Positions 12,724-24,562 of a stretch of DNA of 64,000 bases are shown one piece after another. This stretch comes from Trametopsis cervina (Eukaryota; Basidiomycota; Agaricomycetes; Polyporales; Irpicaceae), in NCBI GenBank assembly GCA_022385755.1, contig MU278358.1:201133-265132 (forward strand). Direction: 5' to 3'. The position numbers and the translations under genes are program-made. Under the pieces are notes generated by a model. The model made no database searches and was not told the DNA's origin. It saw only the letters and a program-made list of their open reading frames with translations. Each line of letters opens with the position of its first letter. Within the stretch, counting starts at the first letter, position 1.

Positions 12724-12918
12724 GATCGATCTGGGAGTGGTCCGTACTTTCTTCTATCCATCCACTCTACTCGTGCTTCTCGAAAAGACCTGCGATATAC
12801 ATATTCGTCACACTATTTATTGTTACATACTTGATGCAGAGTGTTCAAGAGAGAATCATTAGTACAGAGAATACACAGACTAGCAAGATGAGTATACAAC
12901 AAAGCATCCATGACATTC

Positions 12919-14491
12919 TCACCAGATGATAAGATCTGAGTCCGTGTATGCAGAATCTGTGATCACAGTATCCAGCTCCAGCATTCCTCGCGAAACCAGC
13001 CCAGGTAGTTGCGCGCGTACGTGCTGATAGATCCGAGTCATCTCGGTTTCGCGAAGGTTGCAGGAGAAGCGTAACTGGACGCCAACGCGCTGGAGGTGGC
13101 TGGCCAGGTGCAGGACGCCTTCGTGCTTGTCTGGGCGCACATCATCGAGGTGGCTGGGCACGGCAAAACTGTCGAACCAGCCAAGATAAAGGTGCCGTAG
13201 CTGCGTCAGGAGCGTTTCTCGAGTTGCAACCACGAGGATGCGAAATGTTATGATGCGAAGCTCGCTTCCACAAAACTGGGATAGGCAGCTAGCGACGAGA
13301 CGAGCATCGTTGTCGCGTCTCGTCTGGCCGGCATACCATAATGATGGTTTCCAGGCGAAGTCCACATTGAGCTTGCACAGGGACGGGTTTTGGGTGAAAT
13401 CCATAAGGTTTATCGTATAAACTAGATTCATGTTTGAGTGAAGGTTGTAATAGATCCACGGAAGCAGCTTACAAAGTAGCTCTAGCGACCCCGGGGTAGC
13501 AGTCATAAGCGTCAGCTCTCTCAGCTTATCGCCAGCGATGCCGAGGAATGTTTGTGGGAGCAGACCAACAATATGGTCGTGATTAAGTCGCAATTGCATT
13601 TGAAGCCTGCTGATTTTCAAGGGTGCACATCGGGATAACGCCTCGTGGAAGCGTCCTGATGATTGCTCGATTTCGGAGACATTGCCTCCTTGATGTAGTA
13701 GGTTGATGGACAATGTAGATATATTGGCTGCCTTCGCTATCGAGAATAGGAGGTCTGACCGCGATCGAAAACAGCGGCAGTCCACATCGAGTCTCCCCAA
13801 GTGAGAAAATCGAGGGAAGTCGGACGCAGACAGGAGAGGTGGTGCTGTCCCAGGAATATATGTTATGCGTAGCGACGTAACTTTGTCGACCTCCACGAGA
13901 ACAGAGGACGAGACCTCCCCCAAGAGAGTATGGGACACCACCAGTTCGCGGACGCACTGTGCTATCTGAGGGAAGAATCTGAGTTTGAAAGGATCTGGAC
14001 CACCCTTTTCTATGATCATTGTCCGATGCAAGTGCATGCGGGCGCGAGGGAGCCATGTGCGGTGCACCAGCTTGCAAGTGGCGAGAGCCAGATTTTGGTT
14101 CCAAAGATGGTCAATAATGGATTCGACGAGCTCGATCGGAAGCTTTGGGGAGTACAATTGTGCACGACGCGTCGTCGCCACCTGAGACCGGTAAGCAAAT
14201 AACGCATTTCTCAACATGAGAACATACCTTGCCCTCCACTACTCGTCTAACGCGTATACGTGACTGTTTGCGATCTGTTACATCGGGCACATCTTGTCTG
14301 CCCGCAGACCCTGAAGCCAAGATTACGGCTGCGCATATGCACAGTAAAACAAAGGCCGGTAAGAGGAGGTCGTACGAGTCGTTCCGAGTAATAGTCTGGG
14401 GATCCATTGTCGACTTGGACTGCGGGGTGCTGCTGGGTACAGCCCTCACTAATGTACGAGGGTGCGCATGGATGGTGGACGACATTGGCAT
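12919..14491 (-). CDS. F-box-like protein with possible N-terminal membrane segment
   Basis: The main exon (14181-12919) encodes an F-box-like start (LPIELVESIIDHLW, then ATCKLVHRTWLPRARMHL) followed by about 370 residues with scattered Leu-rich segments, the common layout of Agaricomycete F-box proteins. F-box proteins hand substrates to SCF ubiquitin ligases. A 46-nt intron (14227-14182, GTATGT...TCTCAG) joins this exon in frame to an upstream exon starting at the ATG at 14491, or at an inner ATG at 14407. That exon carries a hydrophobic helix (LLLPAFVLLCICAAVILASG). If the intron is real the protein is membrane-anchored. The alternative is a start at the ATG in the main frame at 14217, within the putative intron, giving a soluble 432-residue protein. 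Confidence 0.72.
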
Positions 14492-14752
14492 GGTGGCGAG
14501 GAGGACTTCATTTCGCGTCCGCTATCCCCGTTCGTGACTTCGACACTTCATGGCCTTGCCTTCTTCGCACTGAACGCACAAGGAAACACGTGGGCTCCAG
14601 TGGCTTCATGCTTGCCGAGTGCGCTCATCGAGATAAGTAATCACAAGTGCCGAAATGTTGAGGGTGAGAGCAAATATATTGAGCATGAACTCGTAGTTAT
14701 CCTGCATACAATACGCACGAATATACCTTCCGTGACAAACCTCCACACCGTG

Positions 14753-15046
14753 CTAGAAAGGTATTGAGGTAATAAAGGAAGGTGCGACCAGAAGTCGTTC
14801 CTCTTGCACCCGTAAAGCCACTTCAAAAGCTGCGGTAAGAAAAGCCGCTGCGTTTGTACACAATGGATGCGTCTTTGATGCGAACGTCCACAAAAAAAGC
14901 CATAAACAAGAAAGAGAAAGAAAAAGAACAGTCCAACGTAGGAATGGTATTGAAAGAGTGTGATTCCAAGAACGCGAAGCGTGGTCGAAGCGAGTCGCAG
15001 CACGCTTCATAAGAGAAATCTTTTCAGGCGGAGTGTCGGGGTTCAT
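14753..15046 (-). CDS. Possible small single-pass membrane protein
   Basis: An ATG-started frame of 97 codons has a basic N-terminal part and a strong hydrophobic segment (WTVLFLSLSCLWLFLWTF). It ends with a stop at 14753-14755. It lies head to head with MSH2, about 96 bp apart. I recognise no family. It may also be a first exon of a longer gene toward 14500, or chance coding in a promoter region. Confidence 0.3.
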   Translation of the reverse strand: MNPDTPPEKISLMKRAATRFDHASRSWNHTLSIPFLRWTVLFLSLSCLWLFLWTFASKTHPLCTNAAAFLTAAFEVALRVQEERLLVAPSFITSIPF

Positions 15047-15142
15047 ACACGCGTAATGTCACTGGACGCGACGCGTCTTGTCACGCTCTCATTTCGGATC
15101 GTGCCCTTGCTCATTTGTGTTCTTGGGCAGCATTGATCGCTA

Positions 15143-18100
15143 TGGCGTTGATGTATGGCAAGGAGAAGGACGCAGACTACGAGATTGGTGCGCAATGTTA
15201 CCATACGCCTTTACTGCACACTGAAGACGGTCCGCAGATAATGCTTCGCACCCTGGATTCATCAGTTTCTTTAAGAAATTGCCAGCAAAATCCCCAGATT
15301 CCGGCACAATCAGGCTGTTCGACCGCGGTGACTATTACTCCGTTCATGGTCCCGATGCACTCTATATTGCTGCACATGTTTATCACACCAACACCGTGAT
15401 CAAGTACCTTGGCCCGGGCGGAAAGTCTGGCCTTGCCAGTGTCACTTTGAGCGCGAATTCGGCCAAGACGTTTCTTCGAGATGCTTTGACTACAAAACAA
15501 CTCAAGATTGAGATTTATGTTCCGGAGGCCGGGCAAGGGAAGCGTGCGACGAAGTTCACGTTAGACAAAGAGGTATGCGGCTTGCATACCATCCATAGAG
15601 CTCGCTGACTGTTCGCATCCAGGCGTCACCTGGGAATCTACAAGATGTTGAAGAAATGCTGTTTGGGAACACAGACATCATGTCTGCACCAATTGTAATG
15701 TCAATCATGATTGCGTCAACGCCTGCAGCCCCTGGTTCCTCATCCAATGCGCGCACCAAGACTGTGGGTGTTGCCTTTGCGGATACGAGCACTCGAGAAT
15801 TGGGAGTTGCAGACTTCGTCGACAATGACTGTTTCTCAAACACGGAGGTGAGAAATTGGGTTGACTCGCTAAGTATTGCGCTGCTGACCTAAACCGTTCA
15901 GACTTTAGTCATACAACTCGCCGTTAAAGAAGCGATCGTGCAAACCGGGACAGCGACGGGGACCACTGAGCGTGACATCGACCTCAAGAAACTGAAGGAC
16001 GTACTGGAACGTTGCAACGTGGTCATAACCGAACGTAAACCCAGTAAGTTTATGCAGCATGTAGATAGACCCATTTCCTGAATGGCTTCTCTGTAGGTGA
16101 ATTTACGAGAAAGAACGTTGCGGACGACCTCGTGAGATTGCTTAACCCGGCTTCAATTCCGGCTTCTACCACAGGCATGGACGCCGCCTCGTCTATCCGT
16201 GAGTGTAACAGTATTATCGCACCGGCTCACACTTGAAGCAGTCTCATTCATAGCTCAACTCAATTTGCCCGTGGCGCCAGCTGCTTTAGCAGCGCTCCTA
16301 ACCTATCTCTCGCTTTTGTCGGATCCTTCAAATTTTGGCGCATACACCGTTCGTACCCATGACCTCACACAGTTCATGAGGTTGGATTCAAGCGCGTTGC
16401 GTGCGTTGAACCTGACCGAATCGGGTGGGAATACGGTAAGTCTTCAACGCGTACGCCCAGTATAGTGAATAATCTCACTAACTTTAAGCATTGTCGTCTG
16501 TCCAGTCTTCAAACAAGAACGCTACGCTATTTGGTCTTCTGAACAAATGCAAGACTGCTCAAGGGTCAAGGTTGCTCGCTAGTTGGCTCAAGCAACCACT
16601 TGTGAACCTGCATGAAATCCGTAGGGGTCTTTGTATTGAAGTCGTGGGTGCAACTCACATCAGATGCAGGGAAACGACAAGATCTGGTAGAGATCTTTGT
16701 TGAGGATCCCAATACTCGTCGTGCTCTGCAGGTAAGGTGATGCTCCTCAAGTGATACTGAGCTAACCTCAACACATTTACAGGACGAACAGCTCAAGTTG
16801 CTGCCAGATATGCACCGTATTTGTAAACGTTTCCAGAAATCTGTTGCGACTCTTGAGGATGTCGTTCGTGTATACCAGGCGGTATTGAAGGTATGCACAA
16901 GGGCCTTGTATATAGGCTCTGACCACTCACCACCAACATAAAACAGCTCGAGGGGTTGATCAACTCGTTGGAACAGATAGAGACGTCCGACGATAACAAG
17001 GGCCTCATTACCGAAATGTACCTGAGTAAGCTTAAGGCAAGTCTGGCAACACAGTTGTATGTCCTGGATGTCGCGCTGACCGAGATGTAGGAATACGAAG
17101 TATCGTTGACCAAGTACTCCGACATGGTGCAGGATACCATTGATCTGGACGAACTCGAGAACCACAACTTCGTTGTCAAACCGGAGTATGACGCAGAACT
17201 TGAAGAGCTGGCCGGCAAGCTGAAGGTTATCCGCGATGGCCTTGATTTAGAACATAAACGAGTGGGCAGAGAGCTTGATCTCGACCTCGACAAGAAACTG
17301 CACTTGGAAAATTCCCAAGTCCATGGCTATTGTTTCAGAATATCAAAAAACGTGCGTCTTCTAGTAGGTCTCGAGTGTTCCATAGCGTTAATGTCTATCA
17401 TCATTTCACAGGATCAAAAGAGCATCAACAACAAGAAGGAATATATTGATCTTGCGACGCTCAAGAACGGTTGCTACTTCACCACACGGAAGCTGTCGAA
17501 TTTGGCAGCAGAATACACCGAAACTACTGCCATGTATAAGTCCAAGCAGAGCAAGCTTGTCGGCGAGATCGTCAACATCGCTGGTACGTTCAGAGCTCGC
17601 TAGTTTCATCGTCGCTTGTTGACGTCTACGAATCAGCCACCTATGCGCCCGTACTGGAGTCGTGGAATGTTGTGATTGCGCACTTGGATGTAATTATCAG
17701 CTTCGCTCATGTGTCCGTCAACGCGCCAGAGGCGTATGTGAAGCCGACCGTGCTCGAGAAGGGTACGATATCACGTATCTGTTGCCGTTATCATATCTCA
17801 AGACTGTGTCCTAGGTTCTGGTAGCTTGATCCTCAAGGACGCTAGACATCCATGTTTGGAAGTACAGGATGACATGAGCTTCATACCCAATGACGTTGAG
17901 ATGATCAAAGGTAAACCCCGTTGTTATGGTTTTCTTTTCGTGCATCGGCCTGATACTCGCCATAGATGAGAGTGAATTTCAAATCATTAGTGAGTGTATG
18001 CGCTGGCTAGTATTGTCAGCCGCTAACATAACTTTTTCCATAAGCTGGGCCTAACATGGGCGGAAAAAGTACTTACATTCGACAAGTTGGTGTCATCGCA

Positions 18101-19210
18101 CTTATGGCACAAACCGGGTGCTTTGTCCCGTGTTCGGAAGCCCGTCTCCCAATTTTCGACTCTGTACTTTGTCGTGTTGGTGCCGGTGACAGCCAGTTGC
18201 GCGGTGTATCAACATTTATGGCTGAGATGTTGGAGACGGCGAGCATATTAAGGGTGAGTGTCCTCTTCCCCGTGTAGCTGATTATACTTTACTGACAATG
18301 TAGTTGTAGAGCGCCACAAAGGATTCGCTCGTGATTATTGACGAGCTTGGAAGGGGTATGATCGGTGTATATCTCAGTGACTTAACCTGATGTTTCTTTG
18401 CGCAGGTACATCCACATATGATGGTTTCGGCTTGGCCTGGGCAATATCCGAGTACGCATTCGACATCCTTTGCTGTGTACTTATGGCACTGACCGCATAC
18501 ATATAGGCACATCGCTTCGGAAATTCACGCATTCTGTCTCTTCGCGACACATTTCCACGAGTTGACCGCACTGGATCAGCAAATATCTCACGTGAAGAAT
18601 CTGCACGTGGTAGCGCATGTCGCCACCGAGGAGACCATCAGCCAAAAAAGAGACATCACGCTACTCTACAAGGTTGAGCCCGGTAAGACGCATGCCGCTT
18701 GAAACGGCTGATCCCCTTCTGACGTCTCGCGTTATAGGTGTCAGCGATCAGAGTTTTGGTATTCATGTCGCACAGCTCGCAAACTTCCCGGAGAACGTAG
18801 TGAAGGTATGGCTTCCGCCTTCTCACGATGAGTTCTTCAGACTTAGATAAAATCACCCATAGCTGGCCAAGCGCAAGGCAGACGAACTTGAGGACTTCAG
18901 CGCGGGTGAGGACATACACTTCTTTATGGATTGGCACCTTGTCTGATCACAAACGAATCCAGAGAGACGAGAAATTGACGCAGATATCCCTCCCGAAGTC
19001 GTGGAAGAAGGCAGCAAGCTCATCGAAGAGCTGTTGCGTGCATGGTCATCCCAAACACCCGCCAAAGATGGTGAAGACGTCGTGATGGCTGACGGTGGCG
19101 AAGACAGCTCCGAGGCGCAGCTTGCTGAATTACAGAAATGTGTTGAGCAATTCCGTCCACGGCTGGAACAAAATGCGTGGGCTCAACGAGTACTTGAGTC
19201 GCTTGCGTGA
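15143..19210 (+). CDS. MSH2: DNA mismatch repair protein MSH2
   Basis: Numerous exons encode a full MutS-type protein. The N-terminal mismatch-binding region reads [19 protein letters not shown] and [13 protein letters not shown], matching MSH2 rather than MSH3/6, which carry a Phe-x-Glu motif. Connector, lever and clamp follow (16100-17590). The ATPase domain has Walker A (GPNMGGKST, 18052), the conserved [19 protein letters not shown] segment, Walker B ([15 protein letters not shown]) and [11 protein letters not shown]. The C-terminal part ([20 protein letters not shown]) is the helix-turn-helix dimer contact. MSH2 pairs with MSH6 or MSH3 to recognise mismatches and loops in the nucleus. 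The first exon starts at 15143 (or the in-frame ATG at 15152) and ends at 15187, joined to 15238 with a Gly/Asp codon split; this start is less certain than the rest. No broken motif is seen. Confidence 0.96.
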
Positions 19211-20011
19211 GGTATTACATTGTGAAGGATCGTGCTTTCCTTGTCGTATTGCTATGTGTATATTCGCTTTCGTTTTGCTGCAGCCTTGAAACCCATTTGT
19301 CTCCAGTTACGTGTAAATAATCCAATACAGCTCTCCCACCCGATCTTCTTCAACTCAATCTTGTGATATGCGTCCGTGAGGGCAAGCAAATAAATGCAAA
19401 CAGTGCACGATGTGATTCCATGAGCTGGTGAACAGGTCGCTCTCGTTTGCTGCTCTCTCTCATCTACATGCTAGCCTACTACTGTACGGTCATCCGCGAC
19501 CGTGCTCGACGCTAGCAGTCATACCTTGAATTCTATTTTTACCTCCCCGGCGTGCTCACATGTTTGCGCAGCCCAGCATATGTCTGAAGCAGTCCGCAGA
19601 AGCAGCTGCACATTGTGCTCGCACTAACACAGCACTAACACCTCCCCATGCTATATTCCACGACCATCTTCCCACATTCCTCTACAGGACCCGGAGTCGG
19701 GAACCGATGACCACCGTGAGCGCGGTACGCACTGGATACCCGAGACTGGTCCGGACGTGTGTTCTTCCGTCAGAGCCTGAACGCTGATGTGCAAGCGTTC
19801 CAGCACGCGCTTCATATAGGCTCCAGGTTCACGAGTCTCCCTGACCGCACATCGCCCATATGGCTTTTTCACTGAGCTTATTCGGTTTGACTTCTATACA
19901 CAGCCCGGTTCTCCCTTATCTGACCACTCGACCCCCACTTTTCACGGACGCCAACTTTACGAACCACCATCTCCTCCTCCCTCCCCGAAGCCAGCTGAGG
20001 CCCGCCGGAAC
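19211..20011. other. Intergenic region, no supported gene
   Basis: This 800 bp between MSH2 and the glucanase has only short frames without motifs. The last 150 bp before 20012 are rich in C and CT runs, as in fungal 5' UTRs. Confidence 0.5.
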
Positions 20012-21556
20012 ATGCTCCCTGCCCTCATAGGCTCACTGATCGCTCTATCTAGTCTGCCTCCGTCCGCTCAGGCCTTCGACCTCGTCCGTGATTATTCGGG
20101 ACAGACATTCTTCCAAGGATGGGACTTTTATGGCTATTGGGATAATTTGACGCTTGGTGCGTGGTTCGACTCTGCCAATCGCTGTAGTATTCATACTCTG
20201 TAGGTGATGTTTGGTGGCTCAACGAGACTGAGGCGACTGCAGAGAAACTGGCATATGTCAACAACGCAGGACACGCCATAATCAAAGTTGACAATACCAC
20301 TAATGTCCCCTTCAACATCAAGCGCAATAGTGTGCGTACACTGTCTCCAGTTCTAATGTTGACTACTCACTCTGGTGCAGGTGCGCATAACGAGTCACGA
20401 CCTTTACGACTACGGCAGCCTTTGGATCATCGATGCACTTCACATCCCGTTCGGATGTTCCGTCTGGCCTGCGTTCTGGACGAAGGGAACGCTGTGGCCA
20501 AATGATGGCGAAATCGACATCATCGAGAGTATCAACCTACATCCGAACAACCAGATGGCCTTGCACACCACTCAAGGATGCTTCAAGGACAACTCGGTGC
20601 CTCAGACGGGGATTAACTCTGGCGCAGACTGTGGTACAGGATCCGGCTGTGTTGTGAGACAGACCGAGCCAAACAGCTATGGCAGTGGGTTTGCTGCTGC
20701 GGGCGGAGGAGTGTGGGCAACACAATTTGACGTCAGCGGAATATAGTGCGTCTCAGCTCAGTCTCCAAAGTAAATTCCTATGTCTAACGTGAACATGGAT
20801 AACAGCATGTGGTTTTGGAGTGTGAGTTTCAAGCACAATTATTGTACGATTCGTGGCTTATTTTCCAAACCAGCGGCCAAACATTCCAGCGTCCCTATCC
20901 AACGCAAACTCTACGTCCTCCATCGACATTACACAATGGGGGACTCCGTCTGCCTCATTTCCAGCGAACCCTCAATGCAACCTGACGCAGTTCTTCACGC
21001 CACAGCAGATCGTCATTGACATCACACTCTGCGGTGACTGGTACGTTCGCTTCTGCACAGCCTGCCTTCATTTCCCATCGCTAACTTCATACGAACGCAG
21101 GGCTGGCGTTCCGTCCATCTATGGCCCCGAATGCGGCAACGCAGGTCCCACAGGCACATGCGTGCGTACTGCCCCTTTCCCGCGTGTTGCTCCGGAGATT
21201 CTAAGATTGCCTTTGCTATATTTGAACAGTACCAGGACAACGTCGTGGGACCAGGCAGCCCGAAGTACGACAATGCGTACTTCGAGATCTCATACGTCCG
21301 CGCTTATACGACCCAGGGCGCCAACCCACCCACGCTGCCCACCGGCGTGTCTTCGTCTCAGACGAGCCTCATTGTCTCTCCAACTTCGCCGCCACATAGC
21401 GTTGTGACCACAGTTGTCACAAGTACGGCGGCTGGACCTACCGGCTCTCCTGGCGGGTTCTCCTCTTCTGGCGCTGTCAGGCAGCTCAACACCGAGATCG
21501 GACTCTATGCTCTAACGCTGTCACTGATGTTTTTGACGACCATTTACGTACTCTAG
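20012..21556 (+). CDS. GH16 family endo-beta-1,3(4)-glucanase-like, secreted
   Basis: A signal peptide (LIGSLIALSSLPPSAQAF) opens the protein. The body is a GH16 fold: SGQTFFQGWDFYGYWDN, then VWPAFWTKGTLWPNDGEIDIIES. EIDIIE at about 20512 holds the catalytic nucleophile and the acid/base Glu of the family. A conserved Gln-rich NNQMALHTTQGC follows. The exon at 20806-20821 is only 16 nt (MWFWS). After VRAYTT the chain becomes Ser/Thr/Pro-rich and ends in a hydrophobic helix (IGLYALTLSLMFLTTIYVL), which suggests a GPI anchor or membrane attachment at the cell wall. Family members cleave laminarin or lichenin-type glucans, or remodel the fungal wall. Substrate choice cannot be told here. Confidence 0.92.
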
Positions 21557-22104
21557 ATTTCGTCTGTGCTATTTTGTTCTTATATCTTTTAAAGTAGTAT
21601 ACCAGGACGCTTTTGATATTTTGTTTTCTGCTTATTTGCTGTTGGGACAGGGTCAACTTCTGTAGAACGGACTCCGAGGACTGTTGTCTGGGTAGTATCT
21701 TTCTTTGGATGTATCTTTACTACTGTACGCATTTTTCTCTTTATGCAATATTTACGGACAACCCACTTCCAAATATATACGGCTGTTTCTGCAGCCGGAA
21801 ACTGCGATTTGTTCATCAACCTCATGCCGCCTGCCTCGAGGAGGACGAGAACCGAGACCGAAGCAGTACCGTGATTGGGCGCCTGTGCTCATTTTCGCCA
21901 CCACTGTCGGGTCAAGCCAAGGTCAGCGGAACTGGCTCATCCTCGCGCACATGTGTCGCATTCTTTTCCCTCTCTTGTCCATCCATCTTACAGCATGTGT
22001 TAGCTGACGCCAGTCATTACGCCCGCCTCTCATCTGCCTGTTGTTCTACTTTTAATCCTTACCGTCATCCGCCCATTGCTACTGCAATACCGCCTGGACT
22101 CGAC
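21557..22104. other. Intergenic region, no supported gene
   Basis: This 548 bp is T-rich just after the glucanase stop, as expected for a 3' UTR, and C/T-rich before the carrier start codon. Open frames in it are upstream extensions of the carrier frame without conserved residues. Confidence 0.5.
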
Positions 22105-23318
22105 ATGGAAGCTCCACCAGACGCGCTCGCCAGTCCCGATGGCCCAAGCTCCTCGGTCGCTGTCCGGGGTGCGAAGGACATCGCGTTCGGTAGCGTGAGT
22201 CGCCTTGAGCGTGGCGCAAGGTGTACCGCGAAGACTGACGATGGCGGGTGTGTGGTTGTGTAGCTTGCAGGGATGACGGCCAAAGTGTTCGAGCACCCGT
22301 TCGACCTGACGAAGGTCCGCTTGCAGTCGCAGGTGCTGGATGCTACTGCGCGTTTCAGTGGGCCTATAGACTGCTTGACGCAGACGTGGAGTAAGGAGGG
22401 CATACGAGGGTTGTACAGAGTGCGTCAGCATTTCCTGCATGATGTTTTTGATTGCTAAGCTTCGTTCGTGTAGGGATTGCCTGCTCCAATAGTGGGAGCG
22501 ATGGCAGAGAATGCTTCACTATTCCTGTCATATAATGAACTTCAAAATGCCCTTAGGTGGTACAATGGGCAATCTCTAGCGCAGGAGCTTTCGTTAGGGC
22601 AGCTTGCAATTGCCGCGGCGGGTGCAGGTTCCATTACGAGTTTCTTCCTGTATGCCCCCATCGCCACCGTGCCTTCTCGTCGCAAAGCTCACACTCTGCC
22701 CGCAGAACGCCGATAGAACTGGTCAAGTGCAAGATGCAGGTCCAGATGCTCTTAACACCGGACGTCTCAATACATGCACTCGAAAGTGCAGCAGGTGGCG
22801 GAGCAGTCGCGCTCGGTTCATCACCGTCCCCAACACACAAACTCCCTGGCCCTCTCTCCGTTCTCAAGTCCGTCGTCCAGACTTCTGGACTCAAAGGCCT
22901 CTGGCTAGGCCAGACCGGCACCCTCATCCGTGAAACAGGCGGCGGCGTCGCCTGGTTCATCTCAAAAGAAGCCGTCGCGCGCATGCTTCTCGCACGAAGA
23001 CCTCCGCCCGCAGACGGCCAGAAGCAGCACCTCGTTGCCTGGGAATCCGCGGTGTCCGGCGCATGTGCCGGCCTGGCGTACAACGTCGCGCTGTTCCCCG
23101 CCGACACGGTGAAGAGCGCGGTGCAGACCGAGGCGGAGATGCGGCCGCGTGCGCCTGGTGAGCCGTACCCGTCGTTCTTTGCTACGGCGAAAGCGATGTA
23201 CAGGGCACAGGGGCTCAGAGGGCTGTATGCGGGTTGTGGGATTACAGCTGCGAGAGCTGTGCCTAGCAGTGCGTTGATCTTTATAATATACGACGGGCTA
23301 TCGAGGCGGTTTGGATAG
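22105..23318 (+). CDS. ORT1: Mitochondrial ornithine/basic amino acid carrier (ORT1/ARG11-like)
   Basis: A mitochondrial carrier of the SLC25 family with all three repeats. The signature loops are PFDLTKVRLQSQ, PIELVKCKMQVQ and PADTVKSAVQTE, each with the P-x-D/E-x-x-K pattern. Four exons are joined at 22194, 22420 and about 22652 in frame. The segments VGAMAENASLFLSYNE and IRETGGGVAWFISKE match the yeast ornithine transporter, which exports ornithine from the matrix for arginine synthesis. The Arg in IRETGG and Glu in AENASL lie in the substrate-contact positions proposed for this subgroup. Between repeats 2a and 2b a low-complexity loop (about residues 160-185) is longer than in yeast. A carnitine-like or other basic amino acid carrier is the main alternative. 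Confidence 0.87.
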
Positions 23319-23438
23319 ATTTGGACAGGATACCTCTGTGTATATCATGTATTAATAAGTTTATAGATCGCCGTTACTGTATGTATCGATTGCATTGAGA
23401 TGCTGCAGCCTGGTAATGCGTAGTCAGACAGGACGTCT

Positions 23439-24360
23439 TCACTTCGCACCGGTGCTCTTCTTCAGGTCAGCCAACAGTTTGTCGACTTCTTTGATGTATC
23501 TGTCATTCAGCTCTTGCAACTGAGGGATGACCGTTCGTCAGATGTATGCTCATCACGTCGGGGACGTCAGACGCACCTCATCAAACTCTTGCGAGAACTT
23601 CTTGAAGGCTCCCTTCTTCACGCTGGTAGAGTGCTGCTTGCGAATGTGCGTGCGAGCATCTTCTGCATGCCGCTGGGCTGCGGTATACTGTGCGTGCCGC
23701 GCCTCGACAGTTGGCCTGGTCATGCAGTCAATATAGCCACAATAATGAATATATATATCAGCACGTACTTGGGCACCGGGATCTTTATGGTACGCGAATC
23801 CGAGCGTTGAGGGTTCAGCCCAGGTAGTTTTGCATCGTATATAGCCTGCTCTACATGTTTCAAGGTCTACTGGATTCAGCGTAAGGTTAAGAGGCTATAA
23901 ATTGTCTAAGGACACGTACATGTTCCTCAAACACAGTCACTATGAGGGTGGTGCCGTCCCGTACACCGACAGTGGCTACCTCTTCTAGTCGGATGCCCTT
24001 GCCATCCGCGTCCGAGTGGTTCGGCAGCTTCACGCGCACGGGTGCAAGCAAAGCAGTAGTAACACGACCGCTGGCACGCGTTTCTAGGCTCGAAACTTCT
24101 TTATGGAAGCGATCTACAATGCTTTTCATGCTACTTTCCGCCTTGTGGTAGACTTCACCGCCCGCAATCCGTTGTGAGCCTGGTATGAAAGCCTCTGCCG
24201 TCTTGGGATCCGATGTGGCCTCGGCATGTTTTGACTTCTTTTTGGACGCGTATGAACGTGTTTGCACGGAAAGGGGAGGAAGAGGCCTTATATGCCGACT
24301 GAACTGCAGTCCTGGGTGAACACGGCCGACGCGGGCGACAGCATTTCGTAAGAGAGACAT
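23439..24360 (-). CDS. RRF1: Mitochondrial ribosome recycling factor
   Basis: The start at 24360 (or an in-frame ATG at 24402) opens a basic, Arg-rich mitochondrial presequence (NAVARVGRVHPGLQFSRHI). The mature part has the RRF helices: MKSIVDRFHKEVSSLETRAS with the family's Arg before the first turn, then beta-rich domain II around LPNHSDADGKGIRLEEVATV. The C-terminal exon ends in a Lys-rich helix (FKKFSQEFDELQELNDRYIK) and a stop at 23439-23441. RRF splits post-termination mitochondrial ribosomes together with EF-G2. At least two introns lie between 23440 and 23930. Its promoter is shared with YAE1. Confidence 0.9.
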
Positions 24361-24562
24361 GGACGAGAGTTGCAAAAGCGTCCAGCTGGGCGGCCGAATC
24401 ATAATGACACGTGCTCCCCGACGTATTCCTGATCTGGATTGATGCGCTTTCTGCCCAAGTGAGGCTCGCTTAACCACTACCATTCTTGACTGCAACCGGA
24501 GCTTCAGGGGTTCCTCTAGAAATTCGAACAAATTCGCAGCTATTGCTGCTGACTGCGCCAGT
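24361..24562. promoter_or_regulatory. Short divergent promoter region of RRF1 and YAE1
   Basis: Only about 202 bp separate the two start codons, so both transcripts must start within or near this stretch. No clear TATA box or CCAAT box is visible. The assignment as a shared promoter follows from position alone. Confidence 0.5.

Noticed and set aside
15143..19210. Reading the MutS gene as MSH4, MSH3 or MSH6
   Set aside because: The N-terminal RLFDRGDYY block, lack of a Phe-x-Glu mismatch motif and the ATPase sequence fit MSH2 best.
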